Notes: generated by a model from the sequence alone, not told the origin. DNA of 64,000 bases from Actinobacillus porcinus (GCF_901764995.1 NZ_CABFKI010000003.1:1-64000), one strand, 5' to 3'; numbered from the stretch's first letter, positions 47,547 to 57,432 are shown. Made by a program: numbers and translations.

Positions 47547-47638
47547 TGTAGGGACACACTGCGTGTGTCCGTTACCAATATTTTACATATTGTTGATTTA
47601 ATTGAAATTTTTCCGGACGCGCGCAGCGTGTCCCTACG
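47547..47638. repeat. Dispersed palindromic element, GGACACAC-arm version
   Basis: TGTAGGGACACACTGCGTGTGTCC at one end and GGACGCGCGCAGCGTGTCCCTACGG at the other; both arms fold, and the outer GTAGGGACAC / GTGTCCCTAC ends are inverted. The right arm has a few changes. Confidence 0.78.
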
Positions 47639-47639
47639 G

Positions 47640-49619
47640 TTAAAGAACCAAATTCCCAATCAAACTGCGGGTTTCTTCTTTGACTTCCGTTAATTGTAAT
47701 TTGACGATGTCGCCAATTTTGTAGCGGCGTTCGCCGTTGATATAAAGGGCGATTTCGTCAGTGTTAACATCCATTTCTTCTTTATTGGGGTGAATGGTGG
47801 ATGCGGGGATAAACACGCTTGCACCGTTGGCAAGTAATTGCACGCGCAATCCACCGCGCATGACATCTTGCACTTCCGCTTCAAACTCAGGTTTGTTTTC
47901 TACTTGTTCATTTAAATAACGGCAGTAGAGCCAATCGGCAATATCGCGTTCAACCAAACGGTTTTGACGGCGGGCTTCTTGTAAACGTGCAAGAATGTCA
48001 TCGCTCGGTTTGATACATTCGCCGCCGGTTAGGGTGGCTTTAATTAAACGGTGGTTGACCATATCCGAGTATTTGCGGATAGGCGATGTCCATGTGGCAT
48101 AACCCGTCAATCCTAAGCCAAAGTGCGGTGCTAATTCAGATTTAAATTCTGCAAAGGTTAAGAAACGGCGTAAACGGAATTCATAATAATCTCCGTCATA
48201 AGGCTCAATGTCATGACGCATTTGGCAATAGCCTTCAAGGGTCGCCAAGTTTTCCGTTGAGTAGCGTGTTTCCAATTCTGCGCGGTTGTCGTCATTGGCA
48301 AAATTTGCCATTAAGAAATTGTGTGCGCTCGTTAAGAATTTGCTATCAAAGCCTTTATGGGTGTTGAAAATCCCTGTTTTGGCGTTTTCATCTAAATAAT
48401 GGGCGCAGCAGATGTTCGCCAAAATCATGGATTCTTCCACAATTTGGTTGGCGATGCGGCGATGTTCCGCTTTGATTTCTTGAACATGACCATTTTCTGC
48501 TAACACAAAGCTGTAATCGGGTTTTTCTTTGAATAATAAACCGTGGGTTTTGCGCCATTGAATACGCGTCAATGCGAATTGGTGTAAAAATTCCACTTGT
48601 TGTTGGATGTCGGCGGTTTCAGGTTGCCACGCATTTTCCACTTGTTCCAAATAATCAGACACTTTGTTATAGGCCAATTTGGCTTTGGATTGTACGTTTG
48701 CGGACACAAAATAAGGCGTATTGCTTATGTTCCCCGCTAAGTCCGTTTCAATATAACAAACTAAGGCTGGGCGCGTTTCATTTGGCATTAAGGAACATAA
48801 GTCATCTGACAGTTCGCGCGGTAACATGGGGATATTAAAGCCCGGTAAATAGTTGGTAAAACAACGTTGGCGCGCGTCTTGTTCAATTTGGGAATCAAGG
48901 GCAATATAAGCCGTAGGGTCGGCAATGGCGACCACTAAACGCCAGCCGCTTTGCGCGCCGTTTTGTTCGATTTTTTCTATATAAAGGGCATCGTCCATAT
49001 CTTGCGTGCTTTCGCTATCGATGGTGACGAAATGAAGTGCGGTCAAATCTTCGCGAGTTTGGGTGTCAAGCATTGGGTAGCTCTCTTGACCTGCCACCGG
49101 ATAACGCGATTGTTCGTGGCGCGCGAGCGTGACCCACCAAGGGGCAAATTCATCGTCTTTGCGGCAGATAAAGGCTTGAATATTGGCAAATAAAAAACGG
49201 TCATCGCGCAATGGATGGGTTTTTAAATTCGCTACCACCCAATCGCCTTCTTGCAATTCTTCTTTGACGGATTTTAGTTGGTTGGCGCCAATAGGCTGAT
49301 TGATATTGGGATGATCCACTAAAACCTGTAATTTCTTGTCTTTATTGAACCGCACTTTCGCGATAAAACGTGTCAGCATGGGTTCGATAAGCTCTTCAGG
49401 TACTGCTTGTTTTTTGCCGTCCACTTCTTCGATAACCGCTTTTACTTTGTCACCGTGCATCACTTTTTTCATATCAGGCGGCGCAATAAAAAAGCTTTCT
49501 TTTTCGGTCTCTAAAAAGCCGTAAGCCTTGTCAGTGCCTTTTACGACACCTTCCACGGTTTGCTTGCTGTCACGAATTTGTTGTTTGAGTTGAGATAATA
49601 GGGGATTGTTTTGGAACAT
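47640..49619 (-). CDS. rnb: Exoribonuclease II
   Basis: 3'-5' RNase that degrades mRNA to nucleotides. The N terminus MFQNNPLLSQLKQQI matches the family, followed by cold-shock OB domains, the catalytic RNB domain with DSESTQDMDDALY near residue 203 (the metal-binding Asp cluster), and a C-terminal S1 domain. 659 aa compared with 644 in E. coli. A palindromic element ends within 2 bases of its stop. Confidence 0.94.
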   Translation of the reverse strand: MFQNNPLLSQLKQQIRDSKQTVEGVVKGTDKAYGFLETEKESFFIAPPDMKKVMHGDKVKAVIEEVDGKKQAVPEELIEPMLTRFIAKVRFNKDKKLQVLVDHPNINQPIGANQLKSVKEELQEGDWVVANLKTHPLRDDRFLFANIQAFICRKDDEFAPWWVTLARHEQSRYPVAGQESYPMLDTQTREDLTALHFVTIDSESTQDMDDALYIEKIEQNGAQSGWRLVVAIADPTAYIALDSQIEQDARQRCFTNYLPGFNIPMLPRELSDDLCSLMPNETRPALVCYIETDLAGNISNTPYFVSANVQSKAKLAYNKVSDYLEQVENAWQPETADIQQQVEFLHQFALTRIQWRKTHGLLFKEKPDYSFVLAENGHVQEIKAEHRRIANQIVEESMILANICCAHYLDENAKTGIFNTHKGFDSKFLTSAHNFLMANFANDDNRAELETRYSTENLATLEGYCQMRHDIEPYDGDYYEFRLRRFLTFAEFKSELAPHFGLGLTGYATWTSPIRKYSDMVNHRLIKATLTGGECIKPSDDILARLQEARRQNRLVERDIADWLYCRYLNEQVENKPEFEAEVQDVMRGGLRVQLLANGASVFIPASTIHPNKEEMDVNTDEIALYINGERRYKIGDIVKLQLTEVKEETRSLIGNLVL

Positions 49620-49657
49620 AGTTGTGGTTCTTTAAGGTAAATAGTCGGGCAATTATA

Positions 49658-49725
49658 CTGAAATGTCTTGTGGTTCGACAAGCTCACCAACCGTGGTTCG
49701 ACAAGCTCACCAAGCGACATTTCAG
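49658..49725. repeat. Small element with tandem GGTTCGACAAGCTCACC copies and inverted ends
   Basis: Two 21-base direct copies beginning GTGGTTCGACAAGCTC (49670 and 49693, 23-base period) are flanked by inverted 10-base ends CTGAAATGTC and GACATTTCAG. A related, degraded copy lies at 57329-57362. Confidence 0.8.
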
Positions 49726-49727
49726 CT

Positions 49728-50390
49728 TTATTCATATCGGTTATTTTCGGCGAGTTTGCGTAGAAATTTCATCATGGGTTCCATTTTATTGGTGTCGTAA
49801 AATCGGGTCATTTTGCTGTCATAACTCCGTTTTAATCGCGCAGGAATACTGACGACCGGCAGTCCGTGTGACAGTAAGAAACCGTTCATCATAAGTTGAG
49901 CCGTGCGTTTATTGCCATCATAAAAAAATTGGTATCTGGCACATTGTAAAAAGAGCCAAAAGGCTTTGCCGTGCAGATCTAAATCTAGGCGTTGAAATTC
50001 CGCTATCATTTGCTCAAAAGTGCGGTCTAATTCTTCTGCTTTTGGTGGGACATATTTTTCAACCCCGGCAATATAAACTTGCCCTTGGCGGAAACTTCCT
50101 ACCATTAAGGCTTCATTTTCAGCCACGATTTTATTGAAATGAATAAAGTTGGCTTTGGTTAAGGTGAACGTATTGTGTGAAATTTGAGAGCGTAATGCTT
50201 CCCAAGCACGAGAAACGCGCAAAACTTGTTCTTGATCTGACAGTTTGCGTCCACCGACAGTAATTCCGTCTAATAGGGTTTTGACTTCGCTATAAGTATA
50301 AGGATTGCCTTCTAATTTGGTCATGTTATAAACCAATTCAGAGTGCATACGAGTTGAAGCAAATAGAGCTTGTTTTTGTTCTTTTGTCAT
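49728..50390 (-). CDS. Fic-domain protein with altered catalytic motif
   Basis: 220-aa Fic/Doc-fold protein. The N-terminal helix carries NMTKLEGN, resembling the inhibitory (S/T)xxxE(G/N) helix of class II Fic proteins. The core motif reads YQFFYDGNKRTAQLMMNG, where active Fic enzymes have HPFxDGNxR; the His is Gln here. Fic enzymes transfer AMP or other groups to target hydroxyls using that His, so this protein is predicted inactive for AMP transfer or to do different chemistry. It stands alone with no toxin-antitoxin partner visible. Confidence 0.85.
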   Translation of the reverse strand: MTKEQKQALFASTRMHSELVYNMTKLEGNPYTYSEVKTLLDGITVGGRKLSDQEQVLRVSRAWEALRSQISHNTFTLTKANFIHFNKIVAENEALMVGSFRQGQVYIAGVEKYVPPKAEELDRTFEQMIAEFQRLDLDLHGKAFWLFLQCARYQFFYDGNKRTAQLMMNGFLLSHGLPVVSIPARLKRSYDSKMTRFYDTNKMEPMMKFLRKLAENNRYE

Positions 50391-50460
50391 CGTTATGATT
50401 CCTTTTATAGCAAAAGGACAGGTGTGAACCTGTTAGACTGATGACAAACCTAAATAATGT

Positions 50461-50530
50461 TGTAGGGGCGAAATATTTTTCGCCCCAAAATAATCATGAT
50501 AAATCAGGGCGAAAGATGTTTCGCCCCTAC
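50461..50530. repeat. Dispersed palindromic element, intact GGGGCGAAA version
   Basis: GTAGGGGCGAAA (50462-50473) is perfectly inverted by TTTCGCCCCTAC (50519-50530). Inside, each end folds on its own partner: GGGGCGAAATATTTTTCGCCCC and GGGCGAAAGATGTTTCGCCC. This is the best preserved copy in the window. Confidence 0.88.
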
Positions 50531-50612
50531 GGTCATTTCATATTAAAATATTAACTAAAAAAGTTTGTCAGCAATCTGATAGGTATAAACCTGTCCCGTT
50601 AATGAGAGAAAA

Positions 50613-51401
50613 TTACTCTTCCCCTAATTCACCCATTGCCGTAATGCTGAAACCTGCGTCAACATGTAATATTTCACCTGTTACGCCTGAAGCCAAGTTA
50701 GAGCATAAGAATGCAGCGGAATTACCCACATCTTCAATGGTGACTGTGCGACCTAGTGGTGCAGTTTTCTCGAATGCAGAAAGCATTTTCTTGAAGTTTT
50801 TGATACCTGATGCCGCTAAAGTACGGATTGGACCTGCAGAGATCGCGTTAACACGGATACCTTCTTTACCTAAATCCGCTGCCATAACGCGTGTTGCTGC
50901 TTCAAGGGATGCTTTGGCTAAACACATCACGTTGTAGTTAGGAATTGCGCGTTCAGCACCCAAGTAAGAAAGGGTTAATAATGCAGCGTCTTTGTTTAAG
51001 AAAGGACGTGCAGCTTGTGCCATTGCTACGAAGCTGTAAGCACTGATGTCGTGAGCAATACGATAGCCTTCGCGTGTTGCTGCGTTGACATAATCGCCGT
51101 CTAATTGATCACCCGGTGCAAAGGCGATAGCGTGAACAAAACCGTCAAATTTTTCCCATTTTTTGCTTAATTCCGCGAAGCAGTTTGTGATGCTTTCGTC
51201 TGTAGCTACATCTAATGGTAACACGATGTCTGAGCCAAATTCTTTGGCGAATTCTTCAACGCGCGGTTGTAATTTTTCGTTTAAATACGTAAAGGCTAAT
51301 TCCGCGCCTTGTTCTTTCATGGCTTTTGCAATGCCGTATGCGATTGAACGGTTGCTGGCTAAACCTGTAACTAAGATTTTTTTACCCGTTAAAATACCCA
51401 T
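50613..51401 (-). CDS. fabI: Enoyl-ACP reductase FabI
   Basis: NADH-dependent reductase of the fatty acid elongation cycle. The short-chain fold starts [25 protein letters not shown], with the catalytic Tyr-x6-Lys in [13 protein letters not shown]. 262 aa, same as E. coli. It is the usual triclosan target. Stands alone. Confidence 0.96.
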   Translation of the reverse strand: MGILTGKKILVTGLASNRSIAYGIAKAMKEQGAELAFTYLNEKLQPRVEEFAKEFGSDIVLPLDVATDESITNCFAELSKKWEKFDGFVHAIAFAPGDQLDGDYVNAATREGYRIAHDISAYSFVAMAQAARPFLNKDAALLTLSYLGAERAIPNYNVMCLAKASLEAATRVMAADLGKEGIRVNAISAGPIRTLAASGIKNFKKMLSAFEKTAPLGRTVTIEDVGNSAAFLCSNLASGVTGEILHVDAGFSITAMGELGEE

Positions 51402-51475
51402 TTTGAAATCCTATTTTGGTTGTTTAAAAATTGTGCTTAAAAAATCTCGCGTAGTATAGCGGAAATGTCCGTTAA

Positions 51476-52090
51476 TTACAAAGCTGATGAGCGAATTTGC
51501 CGGTTTCCTTGGTGATTTTGTTGTAATTCCCAAATTGCTGTATTCGCCATGGGTAAGTGCGGTTGAAATTGACGAAATTTTTGCATCGCTTCTGAAGTAT
51601 CAGTTGGAAAACCGAGTAATTTCCAAGTTAGCATAGCAATCCAAATACCGTGCGTAAAACAAAGGCTTTGTGCCGGAAAATCTGCTGCTTTGATTAAGAA
51701 ATCATCAATACGTTGTGAAAACTCCGCAAAACTATCCGTATTTTGACCGCACTTTTCCAAAGGATTCGCGCGCGCCCAATAAGCTGTACTCATCGGGCGG
51801 CGTTGTTCTGCCGTCATGTTGTCAATCCATTCCAATGGCAAATACGAAAACTCATTGAGTTCCGCCAACGCATTTGCTTGAAATCCCCAATGGGATAAAT
51901 AAGGTGCCGCAGTTTGTTGTGTTCGAAGAAATTCCGAGGTGAAAATACAGGGGATTGCAGGCAATCGAGTAATCAACTTTTCCGCTTGTTTTTGCCCTGT
52001 TGCACTTAATGGAATTTCACGATCCGGCAAGCTACGCCCGCCTGAATTGGCTAAACTTTCTGCGTGGCGAATAAGGTAGATGGTTTTCAT
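51476..52090 (-). CDS. Histidine phosphatase family protein
   Basis: 204-aa protein of the phosphoglycerate mutase-like superfamily. The phospho-His motif is IRHAESLANSGG (residues 7-18), with a second conserved His in CFTHGIW near 144 and the Arg of TSEFLRTQQTAAPYL. The substrate cannot be told from sequence. It lies 3 bases after the Nif3-family gene, suggesting co-transcription. Confidence 0.85.
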   Translation of the reverse strand: MKTIYLIRHAESLANSGGRSLPDREIPLSATGQKQAEKLITRLPAIPCIFTSEFLRTQQTAAPYLSHWGFQANALAELNEFSYLPLEWIDNMTAEQRRPMSTAYWARANPLEKCGQNTDSFAEFSQRIDDFLIKAADFPAQSLCFTHGIWIAMLTWKLLGFPTDTSEAMQKFRQFQPHLPMANTAIWELQQNHQGNRQIRSSAL

Positions 52091-52093
52091 AAT

Positions 52094-52864
52094 TTAAGCA
52101 GGATTATCAATATCCACAAATTCCACATCTAACTCATAAGTTTTTGCCAGCCATTCCCCCAATGCTTTAATGCCATAACGTTCGGTGGCGTGGTGACCGC
52201 AGGCGAAGTAGTGGATGCCTTGTTCTCGAGCGGAATGGGTGGTTTGTTCGGAAATTTCACCACTGATAAAGGCATCACATCCCATTTGCGCCGCGAGATC
52301 GATATAACCTTGTCCGCCGCCGGTGCAAATCCCGACTTTGCGGATTAAGTGCGGTGGATTTTGTGTGAGTTCTTCGGCGTTGCAAACGGTCGGTTGGCGT
52401 TGAAGCACCTGTGCGATTTTTGTTGCCAATGCTTCAATGGTCATGGGTTCCGCTAATTCGCCCCAAACAGGAATACTGTTTGCTGTGCTTTCTAATGGCT
52501 GTAAATGCTCAATGCCAAGCAAACGTGCGAGTTCAGCGTTATTGCCTAATTCAGGGTGAACATCCAACGGTAAATGGTAACCGTATAAGTTAATATCATT
52601 GACCAACAAGGTTTTAATGCGTTTGCCTTTCATGCCGCGAAGACAAGGATTTTCGCTTTTCCAAAAATAACCGTGATGCACCAAAATCGCATCGGCATTT
52701 TTTGCCACTGCGGCGTCAATTAAGGCTTGTGTGGCAGTTACGCCGGTAATGATTTTTTGGATGTTGGCTTTGCCTTCCACTTGTAAACCATTCGGCGCGT
52801 AATCGTTAATGGCATTGCTGTTGAGTTTTTGGTTAATAATATGTTCAAGTCTTAAATTGTTCAT
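52094..52864 (-). CDS. Nif3/YbgI family protein
   Basis: Dinuclear metal hydrolase-fold protein of about 256 aa, often annotated as GTP cyclohydrolase 1 type 2 although the cellular role is unclear. Metal-binding residues lie in AILVHHGYFWKSE and GHHATERYG. I use the ATG at 52864 (MNNLRLEHI); the frame is open 15 bases further. Conserved in most bacteria. Confidence 0.88.
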   Translation of the reverse strand: MNNLRLEHIINQKLNSNAINDYAPNGLQVEGKANIQKIITGVTATQALIDAAVAKNADAILVHHGYFWKSENPCLRGMKGKRIKTLLVNDINLYGYHLPLDVHPELGNNAELARLLGIEHLQPLESTANSIPVWGELAEPMTIEALATKIAQVLQRQPTVCNAEELTQNPPHLIRKVGICTGGGQGYIDLAAQMGCDAFISGEISEQTTHSAREQGIHYFACGHHATERYGIKALGEWLAKTYELDVEFVDIDNPA

Positions 52865-52911
52865 GCTGATATATTCCAAAAAACAGATTATCGTTTATAA
52901 ATAAGACAAAA

Positions 52912-52969
52912 GGGTAGGTGTTAACCTACCCTACAGAGCGATGACATACCCTATACGAGCCGTATAGGG
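52912..52969. repeat. Palindromes related to the dispersed elements
   Basis: GGGTAGGTGTTAACCTACCC then TAC, followed at 52949 by CCCTATACGAGCCGTATAGGG. Both fold perfectly. The GGGTAGG...CCTACCC arms retain the GTAGGG-type ends. Further fragments (CGGCGGGGCTGG, GCACGGCTCGTGC) continue to about 53060. Confidence 0.65.
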
Positions 52970-53119
52970 TTACATAATCTGAGCCGCTCTGCGGCTCTTT
53001 TCTTCAGCCCCGGCGGGGCTGGGTTTAACGAACCTAGCACGGCTCGTGCTAGGTGATTTCCCAAAGATGAATTTTGTCAGCAATCTGAAGGGAAGGTGTT
53101 TACCCTACGAGATAAATGA

Positions 53120-54880
53120 TTATTTCCAGTTTTCACGTTTGGCTTTTTGCAATTTGGCATACGCCGCCAATAATTTTTGGTGCGCTTCAAATTTTTGCAA
53201 ATGTTCATCGTCTGCCAATAGGTCATAGAATGGATTACCGCCTTGTAATGCATTCCAGGCAAAATCCACCGCACTTTGACCGTACATTTTCTCAAAGACC
53301 ATACGATATTGTTTCGCATCACGATCTTCATCTAAGAACAATTCCATTGAGCTGATCAAACAACGATAGTAGTTGGCACGTTCAGGGGTAAAGACAGAGC
53401 TGTTCATATTGTATGTCCAGTTCGCCCAATCCAACGCAAGCTCTAAATCGCCTAAGGCAAGATAAAGCATTGATTTTAATTCACCCACACGTAAAGTCGT
53501 CCAGCCTGATTTTGGTGGTGGCACGATACCAATAAATTCACGCACGCGCGTTGCGTCATCAATCCCTTGCTCATCCAATTCATCAAGCAATTCTTGATAG
53601 GTTTCTTCATCGTGGTGGAAGTGCGGTAAATCCAGTAAGATTTCGCGCCAATCCATGCCCATATTGTTATTGGCATAGACTAAATCATCGGCTGGATAAA
53701 TATCCGACATCGATGGCACAATAATACGGCAGGCGTACACATCTAAATGGTTGTAATCCATAATGTACACTTCTTTGCCGTTTTCATTGAAGATCTTCAT
53801 TAAATTAGCGTATTCTTCTTGGGTGGTGCCTGAGAAATCCCAGTGAACAAAAGGATAATCTGCGTCATTTTTAAAGAGATCCCAAGAAATTAAACCGCTT
53901 GAATCAATAAAGTGGGTTTCCAAATTCGCATGTTCTGCTACGTCATCATTGTTGAAAGACGGCGGTGCAAACACATCAAGATCTTTTAAGCTACGACCTT
54001 GCAATAATTCCGTGACTGTACGCTCAAATGCCACTTGGAAATTTGGGTGTGCACCAAAGGATGCAAAACAGGTGCCGTTATTTGGATTTAATAAAATCAC
54101 ACAAATAACAGGGTATTGACCGCCTAATGACGCATCGTACGCCAAAATTGGAAAGCCTTCTTGTTCCAATTTTTGGATAGACGCTTGAATGGTTGGATAT
54201 TGCGCAATCACGTCATCAGGAATACGCGGCAAACTAATGGCTTCCGCAATAATTTTGTTTTTCACATAACGCTCGAACACTTCAGACAAACCTTGTACGC
54301 GCGCTTCATTTTTGGTGTTGCCTGCCGACATTCCGTTTGAAACATATAAATTCGCAATAATGCTTTGTGGGATGTAAACGGTTTGTTGATCAGACTGGCG
54401 TACATAAGGCATTGCCACGATACCGCGATCATAATTGCCCGATTGCAGATCTACTAATAATTCAGGGGTTAATTCGCCTTCAGGATCAAAATAACCTAAC
54501 AAATAATCGTCTAAAATCCCTTCAGGCAAGGTTTCTTCATCTTCGATTTCAAACCATTTTTCGCTTGGATAATGCACAAAATCACCGTTGGCAATATCTT
54601 GACCTAAATAATAATCCGCAAAGAAATAATTGGTAGAAAGACGTTCAAAATATTCCCCTAAGGCAGAAGCTAATGCCGCTTTTTGGCTTGCGCCTTTGCC
54701 GTTAGAAAAACATTGTGGGCAGTCTTTATCACGAATATGAACCGACCAAACATTCGGTACAGGGTTAAGCCAAGAAGCTTCTTCAATATTAAAACCAAGT
54801 GCGGTTAATTTTTGTTGAAATTTAGCAATACTGTCTTCTAAGGCAGCGTCTTTGCCAAGGATAAAAGTTTGTTCTGTCAT
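53120..54880 (-). CDS. ycaO: YcaO, RimO accessory protein
   Basis: 586-aa YcaO-fold ATP-binding protein. In E. coli YcaO takes part in beta-methylthiolation of ribosomal protein S12 with RimO; other YcaO members make azolines or thioamides in peptides. The conserved N-terminal DCPQCFSNGKGASQKAALASALGEYFER is present, with an AEAISLPR segment and a C-terminal TPR-like part. Length and sequence fit the housekeeping enzyme (E. coli 586), and no precursor peptide or dehydrogenase is nearby. Confidence 0.9.
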   Translation of the reverse strand: MTEQTFILGKDAALEDSIAKFQQKLTALGFNIEEASWLNPVPNVWSVHIRDKDCPQCFSNGKGASQKAALASALGEYFERLSTNYFFADYYLGQDIANGDFVHYPSEKWFEIEDEETLPEGILDDYLLGYFDPEGELTPELLVDLQSGNYDRGIVAMPYVRQSDQQTVYIPQSIIANLYVSNGMSAGNTKNEARVQGLSEVFERYVKNKIIAEAISLPRIPDDVIAQYPTIQASIQKLEQEGFPILAYDASLGGQYPVICVILLNPNNGTCFASFGAHPNFQVAFERTVTELLQGRSLKDLDVFAPPSFNNDDVAEHANLETHFIDSSGLISWDLFKNDADYPFVHWDFSGTTQEEYANLMKIFNENGKEVYIMDYNHLDVYACRIIVPSMSDIYPADDLVYANNNMGMDWREILLDLPHFHHDEETYQELLDELDEQGIDDATRVREFIGIVPPPKSGWTTLRVGELKSMLYLALGDLELALDWANWTYNMNSSVFTPERANYYRCLISSMELFLDEDRDAKQYRMVFEKMYGQSAVDFAWNALQGGNPFYDLLADDEHLQKFEAHQKLLAAYAKLQKAKRENWK

Positions 54881-54946
54881 GGGGTTTCTCTCCTAAAAAT
54901 CGCAGGCATAATAGGTGAAAAAAGCCTAGGGCTCAAGGGTTATTTT

Positions 54947-55639
54947 TTATTGTGTAGTTTCTTTAAAGGCTTGAGCCGGATTTAAAATCTCGGGATGATT
55001 AAACCGCACTTTTTGTGGTTGTAAAGACAACGGCAGAGTACGTTTCTGCGCCACAATGACGGAAAGCGATGCGAAGCCCTTTAATTCGTGCTTAAGGGGA
55101 AGAGATTGATAATCCAAAATTTCAAATCCCAATAATTCCAACCAATCTATCACACGCCAGCGACAAAAATGACGATAGGCAAAATGTCCCAAATGACGCT
55201 TAAACAGCAATTTACTCAAAGGGTTAAAAAGCGAAATAAACACATAACCATCATCGCTCAAAATGCGTGCGGTTTCGCGTAATAACTGATGGGGATCTTG
55301 GGTGAAATTCAGGGTTTGCGCCAGTAAACAAGCATCTACCGTGCCGTCACCAAAAGGCAGTTTTTGAAGGCTGTCTTCAATGAGGATCATCTGATTTTGC
55401 TGACAAAGTGCGGTGAGTTTTTCTTGCGTTTCGGGCGTCAGCAACACTTGTTGGCATGCGGTTTCACAATGAATTTCTGCGCTTAATCCCCCAAATTTGA
55501 GCAAGCGTTTGCCGAGAATTCGTCTAAACCGGTTTTTAAAATATTGCTCAATTAGCGTAGAATAAGCAGTGCCATTGGGTAACTGTTGCCAACTGAGTGG
55601 CAAGTTTAATGCGTGGGGATATTTTGCGCGCCATTTCAT
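54947..55639 (-). CDS. Class I methyltransferase (YafS-like)
   Basis: SAM-dependent methyltransferase of 230 aa, with the central strand [26 protein letters not shown] (motif near [12 protein letters not shown]) and the [11 protein letters not shown]-like post-II region. Start at 55639 follows TTGGAG with 8-base spacing; a TTG further upstream would be an alternative. It is divergent from gloB with only 21 bases between, an arrangement seen in E. coli (yafS/gloB). Substrate unknown. Confidence 0.82.
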   Translation of the reverse strand: MKWRAKYPHALNLPLSWQQLPNGTAYSTLIEQYFKNRFRRILGKRLLKFGGLSAEIHCETACQQVLLTPETQEKLTALCQQNQMILIEDSLQKLPFGDGTVDACLLAQTLNFTQDPHQLLRETARILSDDGYVFISLFNPLSKLLFKRHLGHFAYRHFCRWRVIDWLELLGFEILDYQSLPLKHELKGFASLSVIVAQKRTLPLSLQPQKVRFNHPEILNPAQAFKETTQ

Positions 55640-55660
55640 AATGAACTCCAAGGATTTTTT

Positions 55661-56362
55661 ATGCTAACACCAATTCCTGCCCTTAATGATAACTATATTT
55701 GGGTTTATGGACGAGAAAATTGTTCTGTAATTGTGATCGATATTCCGGAAATAAAAAATTTATTGCCGTTTTTGCAACAACATCAGCTGTCCGTTGCTGC
55801 GCTGTTATTGACTCATAAGCACGATGATCATACTGCCGGCGTGGCGGATTTTAAACGTTTTTTTCCTGATGTACCGATTTATGGCTCGGGCGAATGTGCG
55901 GAAAAAGGCGCGACACAGATTGTGGAAAACGGCGTTATTATTGTAGAGAATTATCAAATACACATTATCCCAACGGGCGGTCATACGGAACAGCATCTAA
56001 GCTATGTGATTGATGGGCATTTGTTTTGTGGCGATGCCTTATTTTCCGCGGGTTGTGGACGGGTTTTTACAGGCGACTATGCGCAAATGTTTCAGTCGCT
56101 ACAGCGTATTAATGCGTTACCCGAAGAAACCCTGATTTGTCCCGCTCATGAATATACCTTGAGCAATCTTGCCTTTGCCGCAACGGTGATGAAAGAGAAA
56201 AGCGCGGTGGAAAAACAGCGTGTTTTAGTGGAACAATTACGGGCTGAACATCGCCCGAGTTTACCGACTACCTTAGGGTTAGAGCGCCAAATCAATCCAT
56301 TCTTACAGGCAAAAAATGTTGAAGAATTTAAAGCCTTACGTATCGCCAAAGATCATTTCTAA
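55661..56362 (+). CDS. gloB: Hydroxyacylglutathione hydrolase (glyoxalase II)
   Basis: Hydrolyses S-lactoylglutathione to lactate in methylglyoxal detoxification. The dinuclear metal motif [10 protein letters not shown] lies at residues 51-60, with [23 protein letters not shown] and [10 protein letters not shown] following. The start at 55661 has AAGGA 7 bases before it and gives 233 aa, the family length; an open frame extends to 55613 inside the divergent gene and was not used. Confidence 0.94.
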   Translation: MLTPIPALNDNYIWVYGRENCSVIVIDIPEIKNLLPFLQQHQLSVAALLLTHKHDDHTAGVADFKRFFPDVPIYGSGECAEKGATQIVENGVIIVENYQIHIIPTGGHTEQHLSYVIDGHLFCGDALFSAGCGRVFTGDYAQMFQSLQRINALPEETLICPAHEYTLSNLAFAATVMKEKSAVEKQRVLVEQLRAEHRPSLPTTLGLERQINPFLQAKNVEEFKALRIAKDHF

Positions 56363-56363
56363 T

Positions 56364-57179
56364 TTATTTCTTCTCGCGCCAATAAGTAGCAAAACGCGGT
56401 TTGCCTGAATTAGTTAAGCCGCGATATTTATAGCTAATCACCGAACCAATGGGCGGGGGATTAGTGCGTTCTGCCAAGGTAAAACCCGAACCGATTTTAA
56501 AACGCCCACGATGATTTTCACAGGTCAAGGATCCCATCACATTTTCAAATTGCCCCTTGCCTTGATGATGTTCAATCACCGTACATTCTTCATCCAGTGC
56601 GGTTTTTAATTTGAGTATTTGCGAACTACGTTTGCCAAATTCATAAGGCGCGTTAGGATTACGCACCACCACGCCTTCACCGCCTAATTGCTCGATTTCC
56701 GCTAAAAAATGCTGCACATGTTGGGGCGATTGCACAGGGATTTGCGGAATAATTTTAATATGAACCGTTGGATGATCTTTTAAATATTGCGCCAAAACAG
56801 CCAAACGCTCGTGCAAATTTCCCTGAGCATGGGGAACATCAAAAACGTACAATGCTAAATTTTCCCAGCCTTTGTCTTTTTGTGAACGCACAATGGCTGA
56901 AATCTTTTCAAACTGCCCACGTTCCGAAAACAGCTCTCCATCAATGGCAAAGGGCGGAAAATCTTTGAGGAAATAATGGGGCGGAGTAAGCAATTGATTT
57001 TGTCTGGTATAAAGCTGTTGACCATCCCAATAACCGCGCACACCGTCTAATTTTTCCGACATCACCCAACCGCTGATATTTTGCTTGTCATACGTCTGCA
57101 ACAACATCAAATCGGGGGCAGTTCCCACTGCGCTTTTGATGCTGAAAAAGGCAATAAAAAGAAATGTAATTATTTTCAT
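56364..57179 (-). CDS. Periplasmic ATP-dependent DNA ligase (LigE type)
   Basis: 271-aa minimal ATP-dependent ligase. Residues 1-20 form a signal peptide, so the ligase is exported. The adenylated lysine is Lys43 in SEKLDGVRG; further motifs are FAIDGELF, EGVVVRNPN and ILKLKT, then an OB fold. Family members in Haemophilus and Neisseria are thought to repair incoming or extracellular DNA, which suits a naturally competent host. It converges with gloB, 1 base apart. Confidence 0.92.
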   Translation of the reverse strand: MKIITFLFIAFFSIKSAVGTAPDLMLLQTYDKQNISGWVMSEKLDGVRGYWDGQQLYTRQNQLLTPPHYFLKDFPPFAIDGELFSERGQFEKISAIVRSQKDKGWENLALYVFDVPHAQGNLHERLAVLAQYLKDHPTVHIKIIPQIPVQSPQHVQHFLAEIEQLGGEGVVVRNPNAPYEFGKRSSQILKLKTALDEECTVIEHHQGKGQFENVMGSLTCENHRGRFKIGSGFTLAERTNPPPIGSVISYKYRGLTNSGKPRFATYWREKK

Positions 57180-57328
57180 GGTGTTATCCTTTGTTAATTC
57201 AATATGATCATACGTTCAAAGGTTTGATTTATTAAGCAAAGGATTGGATTTCTGGAATGGAGATCACAAATTTAATGTAAAGAGTGGTGGATTTTTACTA
57301 GTGAGATGCTTCATGTCACAATACAACG

Positions 57329-57362
57329 CTGAAATAGCGGTTGGTGAGCTAAGGCATTTCAG
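57329..57362. repeat. Degraded copy of the CTGAAAT...ATTTCAG element
   Basis: CTGAAAT, then TTGGTGAGCT (the inverse of AGCTCACCAA at 49681), then ATTTCAG. It is followed to about 57405 by TTTCGACAGGTTCAACGAACG, another related motif. It lies in the 298-base gap between ligE and fdnI, which holds no gene. Confidence 0.6.
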
Positions 57363-57432
57363 CACCGTGCAAGACTTACGTTTCGACAGGTTCAACGAAC
57401 GCTTAGTGCAACTGTTACATAATACTAGATAA

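Noticed and set aside
53120-54880. YcaO gene as the core of a new peptide natural-product cluster
   Set aside because: Length and motifs fit the housekeeping RimO-linked protein, and there is no precursor peptide, dehydrogenase, exporter or protease nearby.
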